Below are positions 47,182 to 58,479 of a stretch of DNA of 64,000 nt, piece by piece. Source of the stretch: Haematobia irritans. Lineage: Eukaryota > Arthropoda > Insecta > Diptera > Muscidae. The number at the start of each line of letters is the position of its first letter. Position 1 is the stretch's first letter. Below the pieces are notes generated by a model. It was not told where the DNA came from and did not search any database. It saw only the letters and a list, made by a program, of their open reading frames with translations. The position numbers were made by a program, and so were the translations under genes. The stretch is taken from assembly GCF_050003625.1 (NCBI RefSeq), contig NC_134398.1:79888003-79952002 (forward strand), in the 5' to 3' direction.

Positions 47182-49026
47182 AGCGCTGCCAGAATTGTTT
47201 CACCAAAATCCGCTAGATTTGCCCAAAAAGATAGCTAAAACAAGTAAGTAAAGTCTAAAGTCGGGCGGGGCCAACTATATTATACCCTTCACCCCTATGT
47301 AGGCCAACATGTGTGTTACCATCTCAACTACTTCACATTTGCTGGAAGCTATATAAAGGAGACAATTTTTTTACTTCTACAAAATCTCTAGAATTAAAAT
47401 TTAAGTCGGCTAACGCTATCCAGTTAATTGGAGGAAACTTCCATTGAAAATGGGTCTAAAATGTGTAACAGTCTACTATAACATATTTCCCCAACTCTGG
47501 TGTACGTATATATGGGAGCTATATATAATCTGAACCGATTTTGACTAAATTTGACATGTATAGTTAGAATAATAATTCTGCTATCTATGCGAAATTTCAC
47601 GTAAATAGGAGTATAACTTTGGCCCCCTGGTCATATAAGTGCAAATCGGACGGAAGATATATATGGGAGCCATATCTAAATCTGAACCGATTTTAACCCA
47701 ATTTGGCACAATTACCGATACTACTAAACGTACTCCTTGTGCGAAATTTGAAGCAAATCAAGGCAAAACCCTGGATTTTGAGGCCATATAAGTTCAAATC
47801 GGATGAAATATATATATATGGGAGCTATATATTAATCTAAATCGATTTTGACCATATTTGGCACATACAATAGTGTCGTTAAAAGTACCGCTTGTGCAAA
47901 ATTTGAAGTAAGTCAGTGCAAAACTCTGGCTTTTGAGACCATATAAGTCCAAATCGGGCGAAAGATATATATGTGAGTTATATCCAAATCTGAACCGATT
48001 ATAACAAAATTTGACACACTTAACGATACTATTAAACGTACCACTTGTGCAAAATTTGAAGCAAATCACTGCAAAACTCTGGCTTTTGTGGCCATATAAG
48101 TTCAAATCGGACGAAAGATATATATGGGCGCTATAGGTAAATTTGAACCGATTTTAATCAAATTTACCAATCATTGGTAGAATGTCAATTCTACCCTCTG
48201 TGCAAAATTTCACGAAGATCGGTAGAAAACTTTGGCCTCTGTGGTCATATGAGTCTAAATCGGACGAAAGATATATATGGGAGCTATATCTAAATCTGAA
48301 CCAATTTGGCTGATACTTTGCAAGATTTTCGAGATTCATAAAATATTTGGATGTACGGTATTTCAAGAAAATCGGTTGATAAACACGCTAACTATGACCA
48401 AATCGGGGATAAATATATATGTCAGCTATATCTAAATCTGAACCGATTTTTTCCAAAACCAATAGCGATTGTCTCTGTCCCAAGAAACGGCCCTATGCCA
48501 AATTTGAGGACGATCGGACTTAAATTGCGAGCTGTACTTTGTGCACAAAATTACATATACAGACAGACGGACGGACAGACAGACGGACATCGCAAAATCG
48601 ACTCAGAATTTAATTCTAAGCCGATCGGTATACACAATTTCTTGGCGTTACATACAAATGCATAAACTTATTATACCCTGTACCACAGTAGTGGTGAAGG
48701 GTATAAAAAGCTAAAACAATCTAAAAAATAGCTAGAAAAAAGCAAAATTTTTTGTATCAAAAGTCACATTTTTGATTGAAATTTAGCAAACTTTAAAGGC
48801 TTTATTTCACTTAAAATGTATATTATTTTAATTGTATTCATTTTAATTCTACTTCTGTGAGACTATAACTATATTTAAGTTATATTAGCTCTGTTTGCGT
48901 ACTCGATACATTTTGATTACTATCACAAAAGCCAGAAAAAAAGCTAAAAGCTAAATGCATTTTTTCCCGCTAAACGACTTCAAAAAAAGCCAAATCTAGC
49001 GGGAAAATAGCTAAATTGGCAACGCT
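47182..49026. mobile_element. TIR element with 10-11-bp target duplication
   Basis: Left end AGCGCTGCCAGAATTG, right end CTAAATTGGCAACGCT (reverse AGCGTTGCCAATTTAG). Flanked by GCTCTCTAGC at 47,172-47,181 and 49,027-49,036 (11 bp if the next A is counted). Its removal rejoins the Tc1-like transposase. A 10-11-bp duplication fits Mutator-like elements best, but no transposase is present. It contains a DINE-1-type element. Flanks are rich in AGCTAAA words. Confidence 0.75.
47236..48707 (-). repeat. DINE-1/INE-1-type element, near full length
   Basis: Left end ACAAGTAAGTAAAGTCTAAA with GTCGGGCGGGGCC (the tail end of the family), six or more units with TATATATGGGAGCTATAT at about 151-155-bp spacing (47,514, 47,665, 47,820), a (GACG/GACA)n run near 48,560-48,590, ACTCAGAATTTAATTCTAAG, and the terminus CCACAGTAGTGGTGAAGGGT, ATAAA. 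ORFs inside are repeat by-products. Confidence 0.85.
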
Positions 49027-49622
49027 GCTCTCTAGCAAACTTCATTCGCGCCTTTTGGTTCTTTTCGGACAATGCAGGTTTATTTTTTTCAGCTGAAACA
49101 TAACCAATGCTGTTGAGCGCTCGTCTTGCTGTCCATTCACTAACTTTCTTATTTTTGGCAACAGTAGTGTTTTTCGGCGTTACGGACTTGTTCTGCGTCA
49201 TTCCTGCCTTCATAAGGCGAGCATCCGCTTCGGTCAACAGTTTTCGTCGGCCACTGGTTTGCTCTTCGGGAGTAGCATTTCGTCTTTTTTGGACGCGAAT
49301 GACTTGATATTATTGCAGTACACTTCGAATAAAGCTTTAACTCTTATCAGCAAACACGTTTCTAAACACAAAGTTGTATTACTGATCATAAGGAAAGACA
49401 AAAAGTACAAAACTAACGGTATATATTGGTTGTATGCTGAGTACATCAAAAATTGAGTACATGCGAGTTTTTTGGTTATGTTTGTTTATCTCTCTTTTTG
49501 TTTTTAGTTTTTTGTTGTTTTAATTAGAATTGAAGAAGGAATAAAAGGAAAAAAAAATTATTTTGAGTTTCTTTATTGCTGCTTTTTTTATTCGTTTAGA
49601 ATTGAAAAAAAAGTAATTATGT

Positions 49623-51195
49623 TTGCGAATTACTTCCAATTTGCCAAAATGTTGACGAAATCTTTGAAAAGGTGTTGATGATAATATGAGAAAACTTTGA
49701 CAAAACACTACCCTAAAATGCAACGAAAAAACCATGTGATTCTAATACTTCTTTGTGCAACGAAGTTCGTGGCCAATTGGAAGAAATAAAAAAATTGGCA
49801 ATTTTAGACAAATAACTGAATTTGCTGCAAATACTTTATAATAATAAATAAGTGAAAAAAAATGAAATAAAACTTTAAGGAAGTCACTAAATATATATTT
49901 CTTTGCCGAAAAATAAAATTATAGATTCTACGTTCTTGAAAACATTAAAAAGCTGACCGATGAAAAAATGTTGGATTATTAACTGGAACGGCTTCAAATA
50001 GTTTATAATAATTGCTAAGTCAATATCAACACTTTAAAGAAGTCGCTAAACTTAAATCTCTTTTCAGAAAACTAAAATCTCTGGATGCTTTTCTTTCTGG
50101 GAAACATTAAGAAGCTGACCGATGAAAAATGAGTGGCTTATCGACAAGAAAAAGTTTCCAGAAAGATTACAAAAGTCAACCAATTAAAATTGTTAAAAAC
50201 TTGATATTATTCCATATCATTAACTTCTGGATGAAAATGTGTATCACATCGTCAGTTTAATTTATATCTTATTATCAGTTTAAAATGGATATTTTGTGAA
50301 TTCCTTCTGCTGGTAATCTATTCTAACACGCGGTCCAGCACGTTCCTAATTTCACATTGTCCGCATATTAATTAATTTTAATGCAGTTTTATTACACCAA
50401 CAGGAAGGAAATCGAATTATCTATGCAAAAGTGTTTACAAATAATGTTTAAGATATTTAAAATTGTGTTGTTTCGTTCTTATTTGCTGATATTTTTAATA
50501 AGATATTTATTTTTCAATTAGTATTATAGTGCATTATGTAGTGTAGTATATTATTATATATTTTATTTTGACGAAAATGAATAAATTATACAAAATTCAT
50601 AGAAGTTTGGTTTTGACTTTCAATTAGAAGTGGGGATATCATTTATACAAATTTTGGTTGGAAACTATTTGCAATAATGTTTTTAATTTGACTCGCATCG
50701 AAAATTGTTTGAGAAAATATTGAGTAGCGATGCATTTCAATTGGAGGATAACACTTGAGAAATTATTGCTAATGTGTTGAATTTTACTGTTGAGGGTAAT
50801 GTCTGTTTTTTGTTGAGAACGCGATTTTCTCAACAATTTCTTAACTTGAATATTACACTAATCCTTTGAAAAAATGTGCGAAAAATTGTTGAAATTTAGC
50901 ATTTTGCAAAAGTTTGGGATGTTATAAATAGGACAGTTGCAAAAACCGATAAAGTACTATTTGATCTATATATAACGTTTCTGTGCTTAGTGGGAAAAAT
51001 TACTTCTGAATTATTCAAAGTTAATGAAGACAACATACCTTACGTATTAGGATGATCATTCTCACACTTGGTGCCAATTAGTTTATTATTTTATATTTAC
51101 AGAAGCTGTGAATACAGATTATGGCAATACAATCGAATTCTATAAACATTTCAGCAAATGTATCATATCTGTGAAAAAATTTATTATAAAAACGA
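49623..51195. other. AT-rich region, nothing assigned
   Basis: No recognised gene or terminus pair. TTGAGAAA/CAACAATTTCT words cluster at 50,640-50,900, and GCTTAGTGGG near 50,985 could be one end of an unidentified TIR element. Confidence 0.35.
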
Positions 51196-51204
51196 GTCCT
51201 TCCT

Positions 51205-51330
51205 GCACCCTCAAAAAATTGCCTCCGTAACTACTCCCAAACCTATCTGCTTCAAGCACACATGTTTTCAATTTTTTTTCTTCAGAAGTATTTTATATAT
51301 AGAATACAAAACAACAAATTTGGGAAGTAT
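51205..51330 (+). repeat. ATATGTTTGG-family left-end fragment
   Basis: CACCCTCAAAAAATTGCCTC, then ACTCCCAAACCTATCTGCTT and CAAGCACACATG follow the left end of the copies at 16,256 and 23,411 with substitutions. Confidence 0.5.
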
Positions 51331-51432
51331 AATTATGTAAACATGGAGGTAGTAAGATGTCCTTCTAGATGGACACTGGTACTTAATAAATTTTTGGTAT
51401 GTGAGCTTCAATTCTGTTAAAAATTTAGTTTT

Positions 51433-51750
51433 TTGCACGGGCCCACCTTGCATACACAAGGTCGTGGGTTCGATTCCTGCTTCGACCGAACACCAAAATG
51501 TTTTCAGCGGTGGATTATCCCACCTCAATAATGCTGGTGACATTTCTGAGGGTTTCAAAGCTTCTCTAAGTGGTTTCACTGCAATGTGGTACGCCGTTCG
51601 GACTCGGCTATAAAAAGGAGGTCCCTTGTCATTGAGCTTAACATAGAATCGGGCTGCACTCAGTGATAAGAGAGAAGTTCACCAATGTGGTATCACAATG
51701 GACTGAATAGTCTTAGTGAGTCTGATACATCGGGCTGCCACCTAACCATG
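51433..51750 (+). mobile_element. tRNA-derived SINE, 5' end damaged
   Basis: Keeps the B box (GGTTCGATTCC, about 51,468-51,478) and CTTCGACCGAACACCAAAA, then the body (GGATTATCCCACCTCAATAA, AAGTGGTTTCACTGCAATGT, AAAAAGGAGGTCCCTTGTCA) and the LINE-like tail GTGGTATCACAATGGACTGA to CATCGGGCTGCCACCTAACC. The A-box region is lost. The full copy is at 58,125-58,463. It lies tail to tail with a LINE 3' fragment starting 25 bp away. Confidence 0.85.
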
Positions 51751-51774
51751 ATATGTATTTTGGGAAATAATAGT

Positions 51775-52088
51775 AGGTTAGGTTAAAGTGACAGCCCGAT
51801 TAAGTTTCAGGCTGACTTAGACTATTCAATCCATTGTGATACCATATTAACTAAAAGTACCTATTACATATGGAAATTTCTACTTTTAACCGCGGAACCT
51901 TCTCAATTATTTTTTTCTGTTGAACCAACCAGATTGTTCTAAAACATTAGCAGACTGCTTAAGTTGACGTTTTCCAGATCCGTCAGCAATCTAAAGCTAT
52001 ATGCCCATAATATTTGCTTACGCCTTACACAAAATGCAGGACATTCACACAAGATGTGTTTAATCGATCCCTTTTCCTCCGTACCATG
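51775..52088 (-). pseudogene. 3' fragment of the LOA/I-type LINE (second copy)
   Basis: On the minus strand it starts within the C-terminal zinc motif (HLLCECPAFCVRRKQ), ends at GWFNRKK-stop, and continues through the 3' UTR to the TAACCTAACCTAC tail at 51,775. It matches 38,858-39,165. Truncation at about 52,088 is typical of incomplete target-primed reverse transcription. The minus-strand reading here has frame breaks. Confidence 0.85.
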
Positions 52089-52969
52089 ACTAGGCTTGCC
52101 AGATGGGATTCGCCTGGATTGTCCAGGAAGTGTCCCGACTCATTAACAAAATTTTACAAAAGTTGCGGAATTTCAATTACTTGCAATCGAAATACTAATT
52201 TTATGTTGGTCAGCTATTAAACATTATTTTTTTAAAAAATAATATTCTGTAGAATATTCGGGAACTGATATTGGCTACAGAAAATGGCACAAATATCATT
52301 GTTGAAGTATATCTTTTAACGTATTATTTATTACCTTGCGAAATAAGCAAAGTAATTTCTATAATGCAAAATGTTCCATTCAAAGAAATAATGCATGAGC
52401 GGAAGCTACAAGAATTTATTAATTTGCAAGCCTGTATACAATTATGAACTTTATCCCGACTACTGTGACATTTATGCAAATTTAGAAAAATAAAGTGATA
52501 AAATATAAATAAATTTTTTCGTCCAAAGTTATTCAAATTGGTAGCAGTTTCTATTTTCATTACCTATAAGTATTGCTTATTGCGACAGAGTATTTAGTAT
52601 ATTAAATATTTATATACTAAACATAAAGCAGAATTAGTTATTAGAATCATTTATAAAAACAGACGGAGTAACCAAATTAGTTGGCAAAAATGAGGTAGAC
52701 TAAAATAACTTTATATTGTAAGTGGATTTTTTTGTGTTCCCAATGTATGATATTTACATTAGATATAAAAAGTGGACAGTTGTTTCTGATTTACTTAATA
52801 AATGAAATTGAAAATATAATGTGACTTTTTTTGCTTGTCGCAACAAATCCCGGAATGTACGACGCAAAGTCCCGGATTTCGACAATCACCATCTGGTCAT
52901 TATACTTCGACCCGTTATAACAGATATCAGGAGTCATATCTGACGTTTTGAGAACACTAGCATATCTAG

Positions 52970-53552
52970 TAGAGGTGTGCACGTGACACGAAATTGTCGT
53001 GACTCACGAACATTTTCGTGACTCACGCGTGAGTCGTGAGTCACGCTGATGGCAACGGCGTGAGTGTGCGTGAGCGTGATTAACAAACCAAAATGTCGTG
53101 CGTGAGCGTGAGTCACGAAAATATTATCTTCGTGAGTGTGCGTGAGTAAAGATTTACGCTCACGAAAATAATCCTGCTCACCAACATAAAACGCTTAAAA
53201 GTTAAATTCATTTACAATTTTAGTGACACCTGGGATGTTAAGAGTGTAATAACGCTCTCGATTTTAATAATGCTCATATTTGCAGACACGTCGCTAAGGT
53301 AAATTACTCAAACAATTGTTCGTGAGTCACGACATTTTTCGTGAGTCACGATATTTTTCGTGAGTCACGGTATTTTTCGTGAGTCACGACATTTTCGTGC
53401 GTGAGTGTGCGTGAATACAAATTTTCTTTTCGTGAGTGTGCGTGAGCGTGAGTCCTACCAAACAATATCGTGCGTGAGTGTGCGTGAGTACGATTTTTCC
53501 GTCGTGAGTGTGCGTGAGCGTGAGTAAAATATTACTCACGTGCACATCTCTA
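52970..53552. mobile_element. hAT-like MITE made of CGTGAGTCACG repeats (copy 2)
   Basis: Starts TAGAGGTGTGCACGTGA and ends TCACGTGCACATCTCTA, with a perfect 8-bp duplication ATATCTAG at 52,962-52,969 and 53,553-53,560. The interior is almost wholly CGTGAGTCACGA, GTGAGTGTGCGTGAG and TTTTCGTGAGTCACG words. Length 583 bp, against 409 bp in the copy at 21,295, so the internal repeats vary in number. Confidence 0.9.
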
Positions 53553-54179
53553 ATATCTAGGTGCGGTTAGATATTGTTTGGAAAATAAGTTGTCAAAACA
53601 TATGTTTTTTTTCGCGCTGCATGCTCTAAAGGGACAGGTCTGTCGTTTTGTTAACGCAGAAATATTGGGCGTACCATCGCTCTTTTTCGTAGCCAAAACT
53701 ACTACCAATTGGACCCCAATAGTCCCGGACTGGTCACATAGATGTATCGCCAATTCAACGCCGTATAAGGAAAGACGACCTAAGCGAAGCCCCATCCATA
53801 CGTACACAGAACACATAAAACAATTATAACGCCACTACAATTAACAAGCAGCCTTCACGTGCGCTTTATTGCTAACTCCTGGAGCAGCAGCGGACAAATG
53901 CACCACATACAACACAAAACACCAATTAAAGAACATAACCCTCACGAGTGAAGGACACATATACGCCTAAACGTGGAGACAAACATAAACTCTAGCGGAC
54001 ACAACGCAGATATTCCCGGCAGAGAGGAAAAGAAACCAACCCACCTTAGCTTCATCCAGAAACGCCAGCGGCCAGCAGCGATAATCCTGAAATAAATCAG
54101 AAAATGTAACGCGTCAGGCGCCCAGCCACACCGCGTAGAAACCAGATGTCGCAAATAGCTAGCTTGTCGACCTGCCTCC

Positions 54180-56082
54180 ACTAAGTCTCGTCCTTCTCCT
54201 AATAATCACCAACCTTGCAAATGTCCTCCCGTCACCTAAGGCCCTACTAACATCCCAAGACGAACCGCTACGGGTAATACCCATAGCACATAAATCTCAC
54301 AGGTCATCATAGTAATGGCATTCCGTCAGTACATGCCGCCGAAACCAAAACCTGGACGGCCCGTACATACAATGCGTCTGGAATAAAAGAAAAAGTTGCC
54401 CGCCCGTTCACACTGTCAGTCGATCTCGTCCTCCACCTAACATCAAGACGCTCCATAAGCAGTGCTTTGAGCCGCAATCTCAGATGCCGTGAGCCACTCC
54501 TCATCCTCAAGCTGGACCTGACCCTATACATTATAGCCATTCCGATTGCATCCAAGTCAAAGGGCATCACACCCAGTAACAACTGAAGTGCCTCCGTGGA
54601 TACCGTTCTGCATACTGGCAAGCATGTCATCATTGCGATCCTCTGACATGAGTAAATCTTCTTTCGGCCATATATACCCAATGCAACGTTATACTATATA
54701 GGTGCCCCATATGTCGCACAAACGCATTGAGGGACCCTACTCAGATTGGAGGACACGCCTAAGCTTACTCGCCAGATGGATCAACTTCTCCTTGATCTTG
54801 TCGAAATGTACTAGGAAACCCAGACGCTCGGTCATCGTCAATACAAGATACTTGACCTGTTGGACATATCTTATACCCGCACCCCTAACTCGGACAGTCG
54901 GTGGACGATTCCGTGATAAACGACTTATCCACTGCGACATCAACACCCACGCGTCTACCACAGGCATCTACTATGCGCATGGCCATCTCGCCACGACGCT
55001 CTAGATCAGTGCGTGCAGTACCCTCTATCATAATAAGCAAGTCATTTGAATATGCACAAACCCTAAACATTCCAGCCAAGTCCCGTAGTAACGGATCCAT
55101 CATCAGATTCCAGGTATATGGGGCACATATCGACCCCTGCGGACAACCTCTAGTAACATCCCCCACACAGTATTAACGGACCCAACCATATATTCTTCGA
55201 GAGAAATAACTCTTCCACAGATTAATCTCACTGCATCCCATCTCTTGTAGTCTCCATAGAACACTACCCCAAGACAAATAGTCAAACGCCTCTTTGAAGT
55301 CAACAAATATACCAAGTACATATCTGGACACAGACTCCCTTAGACTCCGCTGGACATGATGCCACGCGTCCACAGTACCCTTACCCTAACAAAAACCAAA
55401 CTGATGTGTGGATATGCTATCGGCTTAACACTCCTGTAGCCGAAACACCATGATCCTTTCCAGCTGATGCCCCGATACGATCTCGGATTACTCCTCAATC
55501 GATCAGGAGACTTCAGTACTACCACAACTTAGGCACATTTCCACACATCCTGAAAACGACCCTCTCGGACACATCTACCTAGAAGAAGCTTAACGTACTC
55601 GGGTATGGCCTTCCAGATGCTTCTACACATCTGTCCAGTCATACCATCCATCCCAGCCGCTTTCTCACATCTGAGCTTACGCACACTGTCCTCTATCTCA
55701 TTCATTTCCAGATTTGGATGAACAATCATCTCTACACTGGGAGCCTGATCGAACTCATCCGTAGCCGGAAAGAATGTTCCCATTAATACCCTAGCACATC
55801 CACTCCAAGAAGTTAACACGGTGCCACCAAACTGAAGTCGAACTGACTTAAACTGTCCTCTTAACTCCTAACTAATCTGTCCTTGTACGTCCTAAAAGCA
55901 CTAAGGTACTCGGATCTACGCTGAATCAGATCTTCAACCTTGGGACTTATGTATTTCTGGAATCTCTTCCGGAGACGCCTACAATTCCTCAGCATCGTTT
56001 CCAACTCATGGATCCACCACTTCACTCTACTCCGCCTAACGTGGCGACGTCTTCCAAAGAGTACATCATTCCCCGTATTCAC
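54180..56082 (-). pseudogene. R1-clade LINE reverse transcriptase pseudogene
   Basis: Pieces in order on the minus strand: the linker RVKWWIHELETMLRNCRRLR; EDSVRKLRCEKAAGMDG; LLLGRCVREGRFQDVWK; SPDRLRSNPRSYRGIS; DAWHHVQRSLRESVSRYVLG with IFVDFKEAFDYLSW (RT palm Asp); DVTRGCPQGSICAPYTWN; VCAYSNDLLIMIEG, where the usual YADD reads YSND; then the thumb and C-terminal region with FSFIPDALYVRAVQVL. There are several frameshifts and stops. The endonuclease, expected upstream, is essentially absent: only about 170 bp separate ORF1 from the RT linker. Inactive. Confidence 0.85.
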
Positions 56083-56256
56083 TTATTCATCCAACTTAGT
56101 GATCTGGACATCTATCGGCAGTCTGCCAAAGTCATCTAAAGACATTGCTGATGCTTTCGCCCTGTATGTCACTAACACACACCGCACATCTGGTAAAAAT
56201 TGAGGGTTACCGCCTCCTACCGCTGACAGTTATATTGTAAAATCGACGTCTCCATC

Positions 56257-57459
56257 CTAATGCCTGGCGTTCGCCCTCGCCACCATCGCTGCATACAAGG
56301 GACATGCCATCGAGATCATCATATGATCCGGCCCCAACTCCTTAAAGTGGCAGTTCCTACAGTGGACTGCCTGGTCGAAACGACGGAACACATCGTCCTT
56401 GAAACGACACTCGCTCAAGCGTTGGTCGAACCTGTAGGCGATCGCTAAACTGGAACCACCTGATATAGACCCCATCACCGGCCAACCTATCCGCCACTCG
56501 TGGAGTACACTACCATCCACCTTCCATGGAGCAGTCACCAAACGAACACTCCTCTCAAATTGCCCCACATCAAGCACCCCTTCAAATTCAGTGCGTACTG
56601 CTCCTCCATGAACTCATCCGGTGTAATATTCGGATGAACACCACGCCCCACTATCTTCGGTCCCAGCTTATCTTTCACCGCCAGCACCAAACCCACCTCA
56701 GCGAACTTTACATTGCTCGCTATCTTCTCCCTCACTACCACCGACGGTGTCCGAATTACAGCGCCACCATCCTTCGTCGGCCTAACGTCGTGCGCCCGCA
56801 CGGACCAACCTCCTCAACCACCTTCTTCACCACGTTCTCCGAGGTCGTCTCATCTTTCCCATTCACCACTACCGCCCATGTCTTCTCTCGCCTCCTCTCA
56901 GGCACCGGGGCCTTCGGACGAAAACATCATCCGTGCCTGCCACAGGGCGCCTCTGCACAGCCGCTCCACAAACCCCACCTACCGACAGGTACACATTCAC
57001 CACCATTCGGACGAATACATCATCGGTGCCTGCCACAGGGCGCCTCTGCACAGCCGCTTCACCAACCCCATCTACCGACCTGTACACATTCACCACCATT
57101 CAGCAATACATATATGAAGCCCTGAGTCACCTCTTTCATCCCCTACACTCCACCACTGGACACAATACCCTCATGGCGCCTACGAGGCCTACTCTCTCTC
57201 CCCTTTCACTCTTCCCCAAAATTATCCCTACCCACACCCCCTTCCCCAACACCATCTTCTTCTTCGGCGACTCTAATTTACGCCTCTTCACATACTCACT
57301 AGAGTCGCTACCCCTCTCCCTAAGTCGCCTTCTTGTCTCCCTAGCCACCTCCGAGTCAGATGTCATCATCGATACGTCCGTCAATTCACCCCCCTTACTA
57401 CAACTACTCTTACTCTTCCGAAGAGGAGGCATCCCAGCCAGCTTCGTCTTCCTGTCCAC
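56257..57459 (-). pseudogene. R1-clade LINE ORF1 pseudogene
   Basis: The minus strand starts MDRKTKLAGMPPLRKSKSS (about 57,459), followed by a basic, Ser-rich region. Then come a 31-residue direct duplication (56,914-57,099) and a conserved block RTPSVVVREKIASNVKFAEV. At the end is a zinc-knuckle-like C-x2-C-x9-H-x6-C stretch, CRNCHFKELGPDHMMISMAC, about 56,320-56,290. The order and the CCHC end match ORF1 (nucleic-acid-binding) proteins of R1-clade LINEs. Broken by frameshifts between 57,136 and 56,801. Confidence 0.75.
56914..57099. repeat. 93-bp direct duplication inside ORF1
   Basis: TCGGACGAAAACATCATCCG at 56,914 and TCGGACGAATACATCATCGG at 57,007 start two copies of a 93-bp unit (31 codons, frame kept). 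Confidence 0.85.
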
Positions 57460-57774
57460 AAAATCTGTCCAAACTGTCTCAATTATCCAAACACGTACCC
57501 CGATGGATTCCCCAACAACAATTCAGAACAATTCCAATATTCAACAACTTGCTCTAAATTCACTAACATTCAAAAGATAGCTCACAATGCAAAACATTTT
57601 AAAGCTAAATACTGAGAAATAATTAAGAAAAAGAAGAAAATTTTTACAAAAATAGAGAAAAGAAGTTAGAAAATTTATCAAAATTTGAGTAAAGGAGAGT
57701 AAATTGACAACAAAAGAGAGAAAAACATTTTTAAAATGAACGTAATTTGCAAAAAAGGGTGCATATTGATGTTA

Positions 57775-57828
57775 TTGTTGTTGTTGTAACTAGCGTTAGT
57801 TAAATATTGACAATTACAACAACAACAA
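57775..57828. repeat. Perfect 15-bp inverted repeat (TTGTTG)n
   Basis: TTGTTGTTGTTGTAA (57,775-57,789) faces TTACAACAACAACAA (57,814-57,828) across 24 bp. It lies just beyond the 5' end of the R1-clade LINE. Role unknown. Confidence 0.8.
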
Positions 57829-57997
57829 AATTTGTGATATTTGTTTTGAAAAACTTAACAATTGTAATAAATTTTTGACTTAGAAAATTTTTTAAAATTT
57901 TAGAAATTTAAACTTAGAAAAATTTCCAAAATCATTGAGTTAGACCATTTTTTTTTTTTGAAAATCCAAAAAAATCTAAGTCTGAAATTTTGAAAAC

Positions 57998-58076
57998 TTA
58001 TCCAATATAAATATAGCCGTATAATGGCTAAGAAATGATACACGTTCCACTCAATCAAGTAAGTAAGGAAACAAGT
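57998..58076 (-). rRNA. 28S rRNA pseudogene, minus copy, segment 4 (most 3')
   Basis: The reverse complement reads TTTCCTTACTTACTTGATTG, then TGGAACGTGTATCATTTC, TAGCCATTATACGG and TATATTTAT. This is fly 28S downstream of the R2/R1 sites. The same stretch is on the plus strand at 63,262-63,345. It is separated from segment 3 (60,147) by an inserted SINE and LINE, and the 28S match ends near 57,998. Confidence 0.85.
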
Positions 58077-58124
58077 TTCCATCAGATTTCCCTACTAGAA
58101 TGGTTAATAATGGTAAGATAGCTA

Positions 58125-58463
58125 GGTTATGTTAGGTTAGGTGGGAGCCCGATGTATCAGGCTCACTTAGACTATTCAGTCCATTGTGATATCACATTGG
58201 TGAACTTCTCTCTTGTCACTGAGTGCTGCTCGATTCCATGTTAAGCTCAATGACAAGGGACCTCCTTTTTATAGCCGAGTCCGAACGGCGTTCCACATTG
58301 CAGTGAAACCACTTAGAGAAGCTTTGAAATGTCAGCAGCATTACTGAGGTGGGATAATCCACCGCTGAAAAACTTTTTGGTGTTCGGTCGAAGCAGGAAA
58401 CGAACCCACGACCTTGTGTATGCAAGGCGGGCATGCTAACCATTGCACCACGGTGGCTCCTAT
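58125..58463 (-). mobile_element. Complete tRNA-derived SINE
   Basis: On the minus strand it starts GGAGCCACCGTGGTGCAATG, with A-box-like TGGTGCAATGG, TTAGCATGCCCGCC and B box GGTTCGTTTCC. The body has GGATTATCCCACCTCAGTAA, and the tail is TCACCAATGTGATATCACAA, ATGGACTGAATAGTC, AGTGAGCCTGATACATCGGG and (CCTAA)n. It is flanked by a 9-bp duplication AGATAGCTA at 58,116-58,124 and 58,464-58,472. A SINE has no protein; its tail is the 3' tail of the LOA/I-type LINE at 39,035-39,168. Confidence 0.9.
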
Positions 58464-58479
58464 AGATAGCTAATTCTCA

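Larger units (their letters stand above)
46620..49240 (-). pseudogene. Tc1-like transposase pseudogene, split
   Basis: Read on the minus strand: an N-terminal piece with SEWTARRALNSIGYVSAEKN and KARMKFARE (to 49,027), then after the 1.8-kb insertion KNWMADDWKRVIW. Here the expected first catalytic SDES reads stop-Y-ES, so the Asp codon has become Tyr next to a TAA. LGRRPGDT and VYQQDGDPKHTAK (second Asp) follow, and finally VMNWPAQSPDLNTIENLW with the Glu of DD34E. The C-terminus ends at a stop near 46,620. A stop also lies at WFSG*. Inactive. Confidence 0.85.
46278..49622 (-). mobile_element. Tc1-like (DD34E) element with long TIRs, interrupted
   Basis: The left end, TA then CAGTGGCGTGCAGAAAT, starts a TIR of over 200 bp (TTCAATTCTAAACGAGT, TTTATTCCTTCTTCAATTCT, TCTCTCTGAATTC-like), matched in reverse at about 49,440-49,622 (ATTAGAATTGAAGAAGGAAT, TATTCGTTTAGAATTGAA). 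The outermost right bases are lost. It carries a minus-strand transposase split by the insertion at 47,182-49,026. Confidence 0.8.
53561..57560 (-). mobile_element. R1-clade LINE, decayed
   Basis: On the minus strand: ORF1 pieces (57,459-56,257), then RT pieces (56,082-54,180), then a 3' region to about 53,830. The limits are approximate. It is visibly GC-richer than its flanks. It is not bordered by 28S sequence, so it is an R1-clade relative (Waldo/TRAS-like) rather than 28S-specific R1; the subgroup is uncertain. Confidence 0.8.

Noticed and set aside
56526..57580. Plus-strand ORFs of 134-215 codons rich in Pro, Thr and Ser
   Set aside because: They are antisense to ORF1 of the R1-clade LINE, and the odd composition follows from its GC-rich codons.
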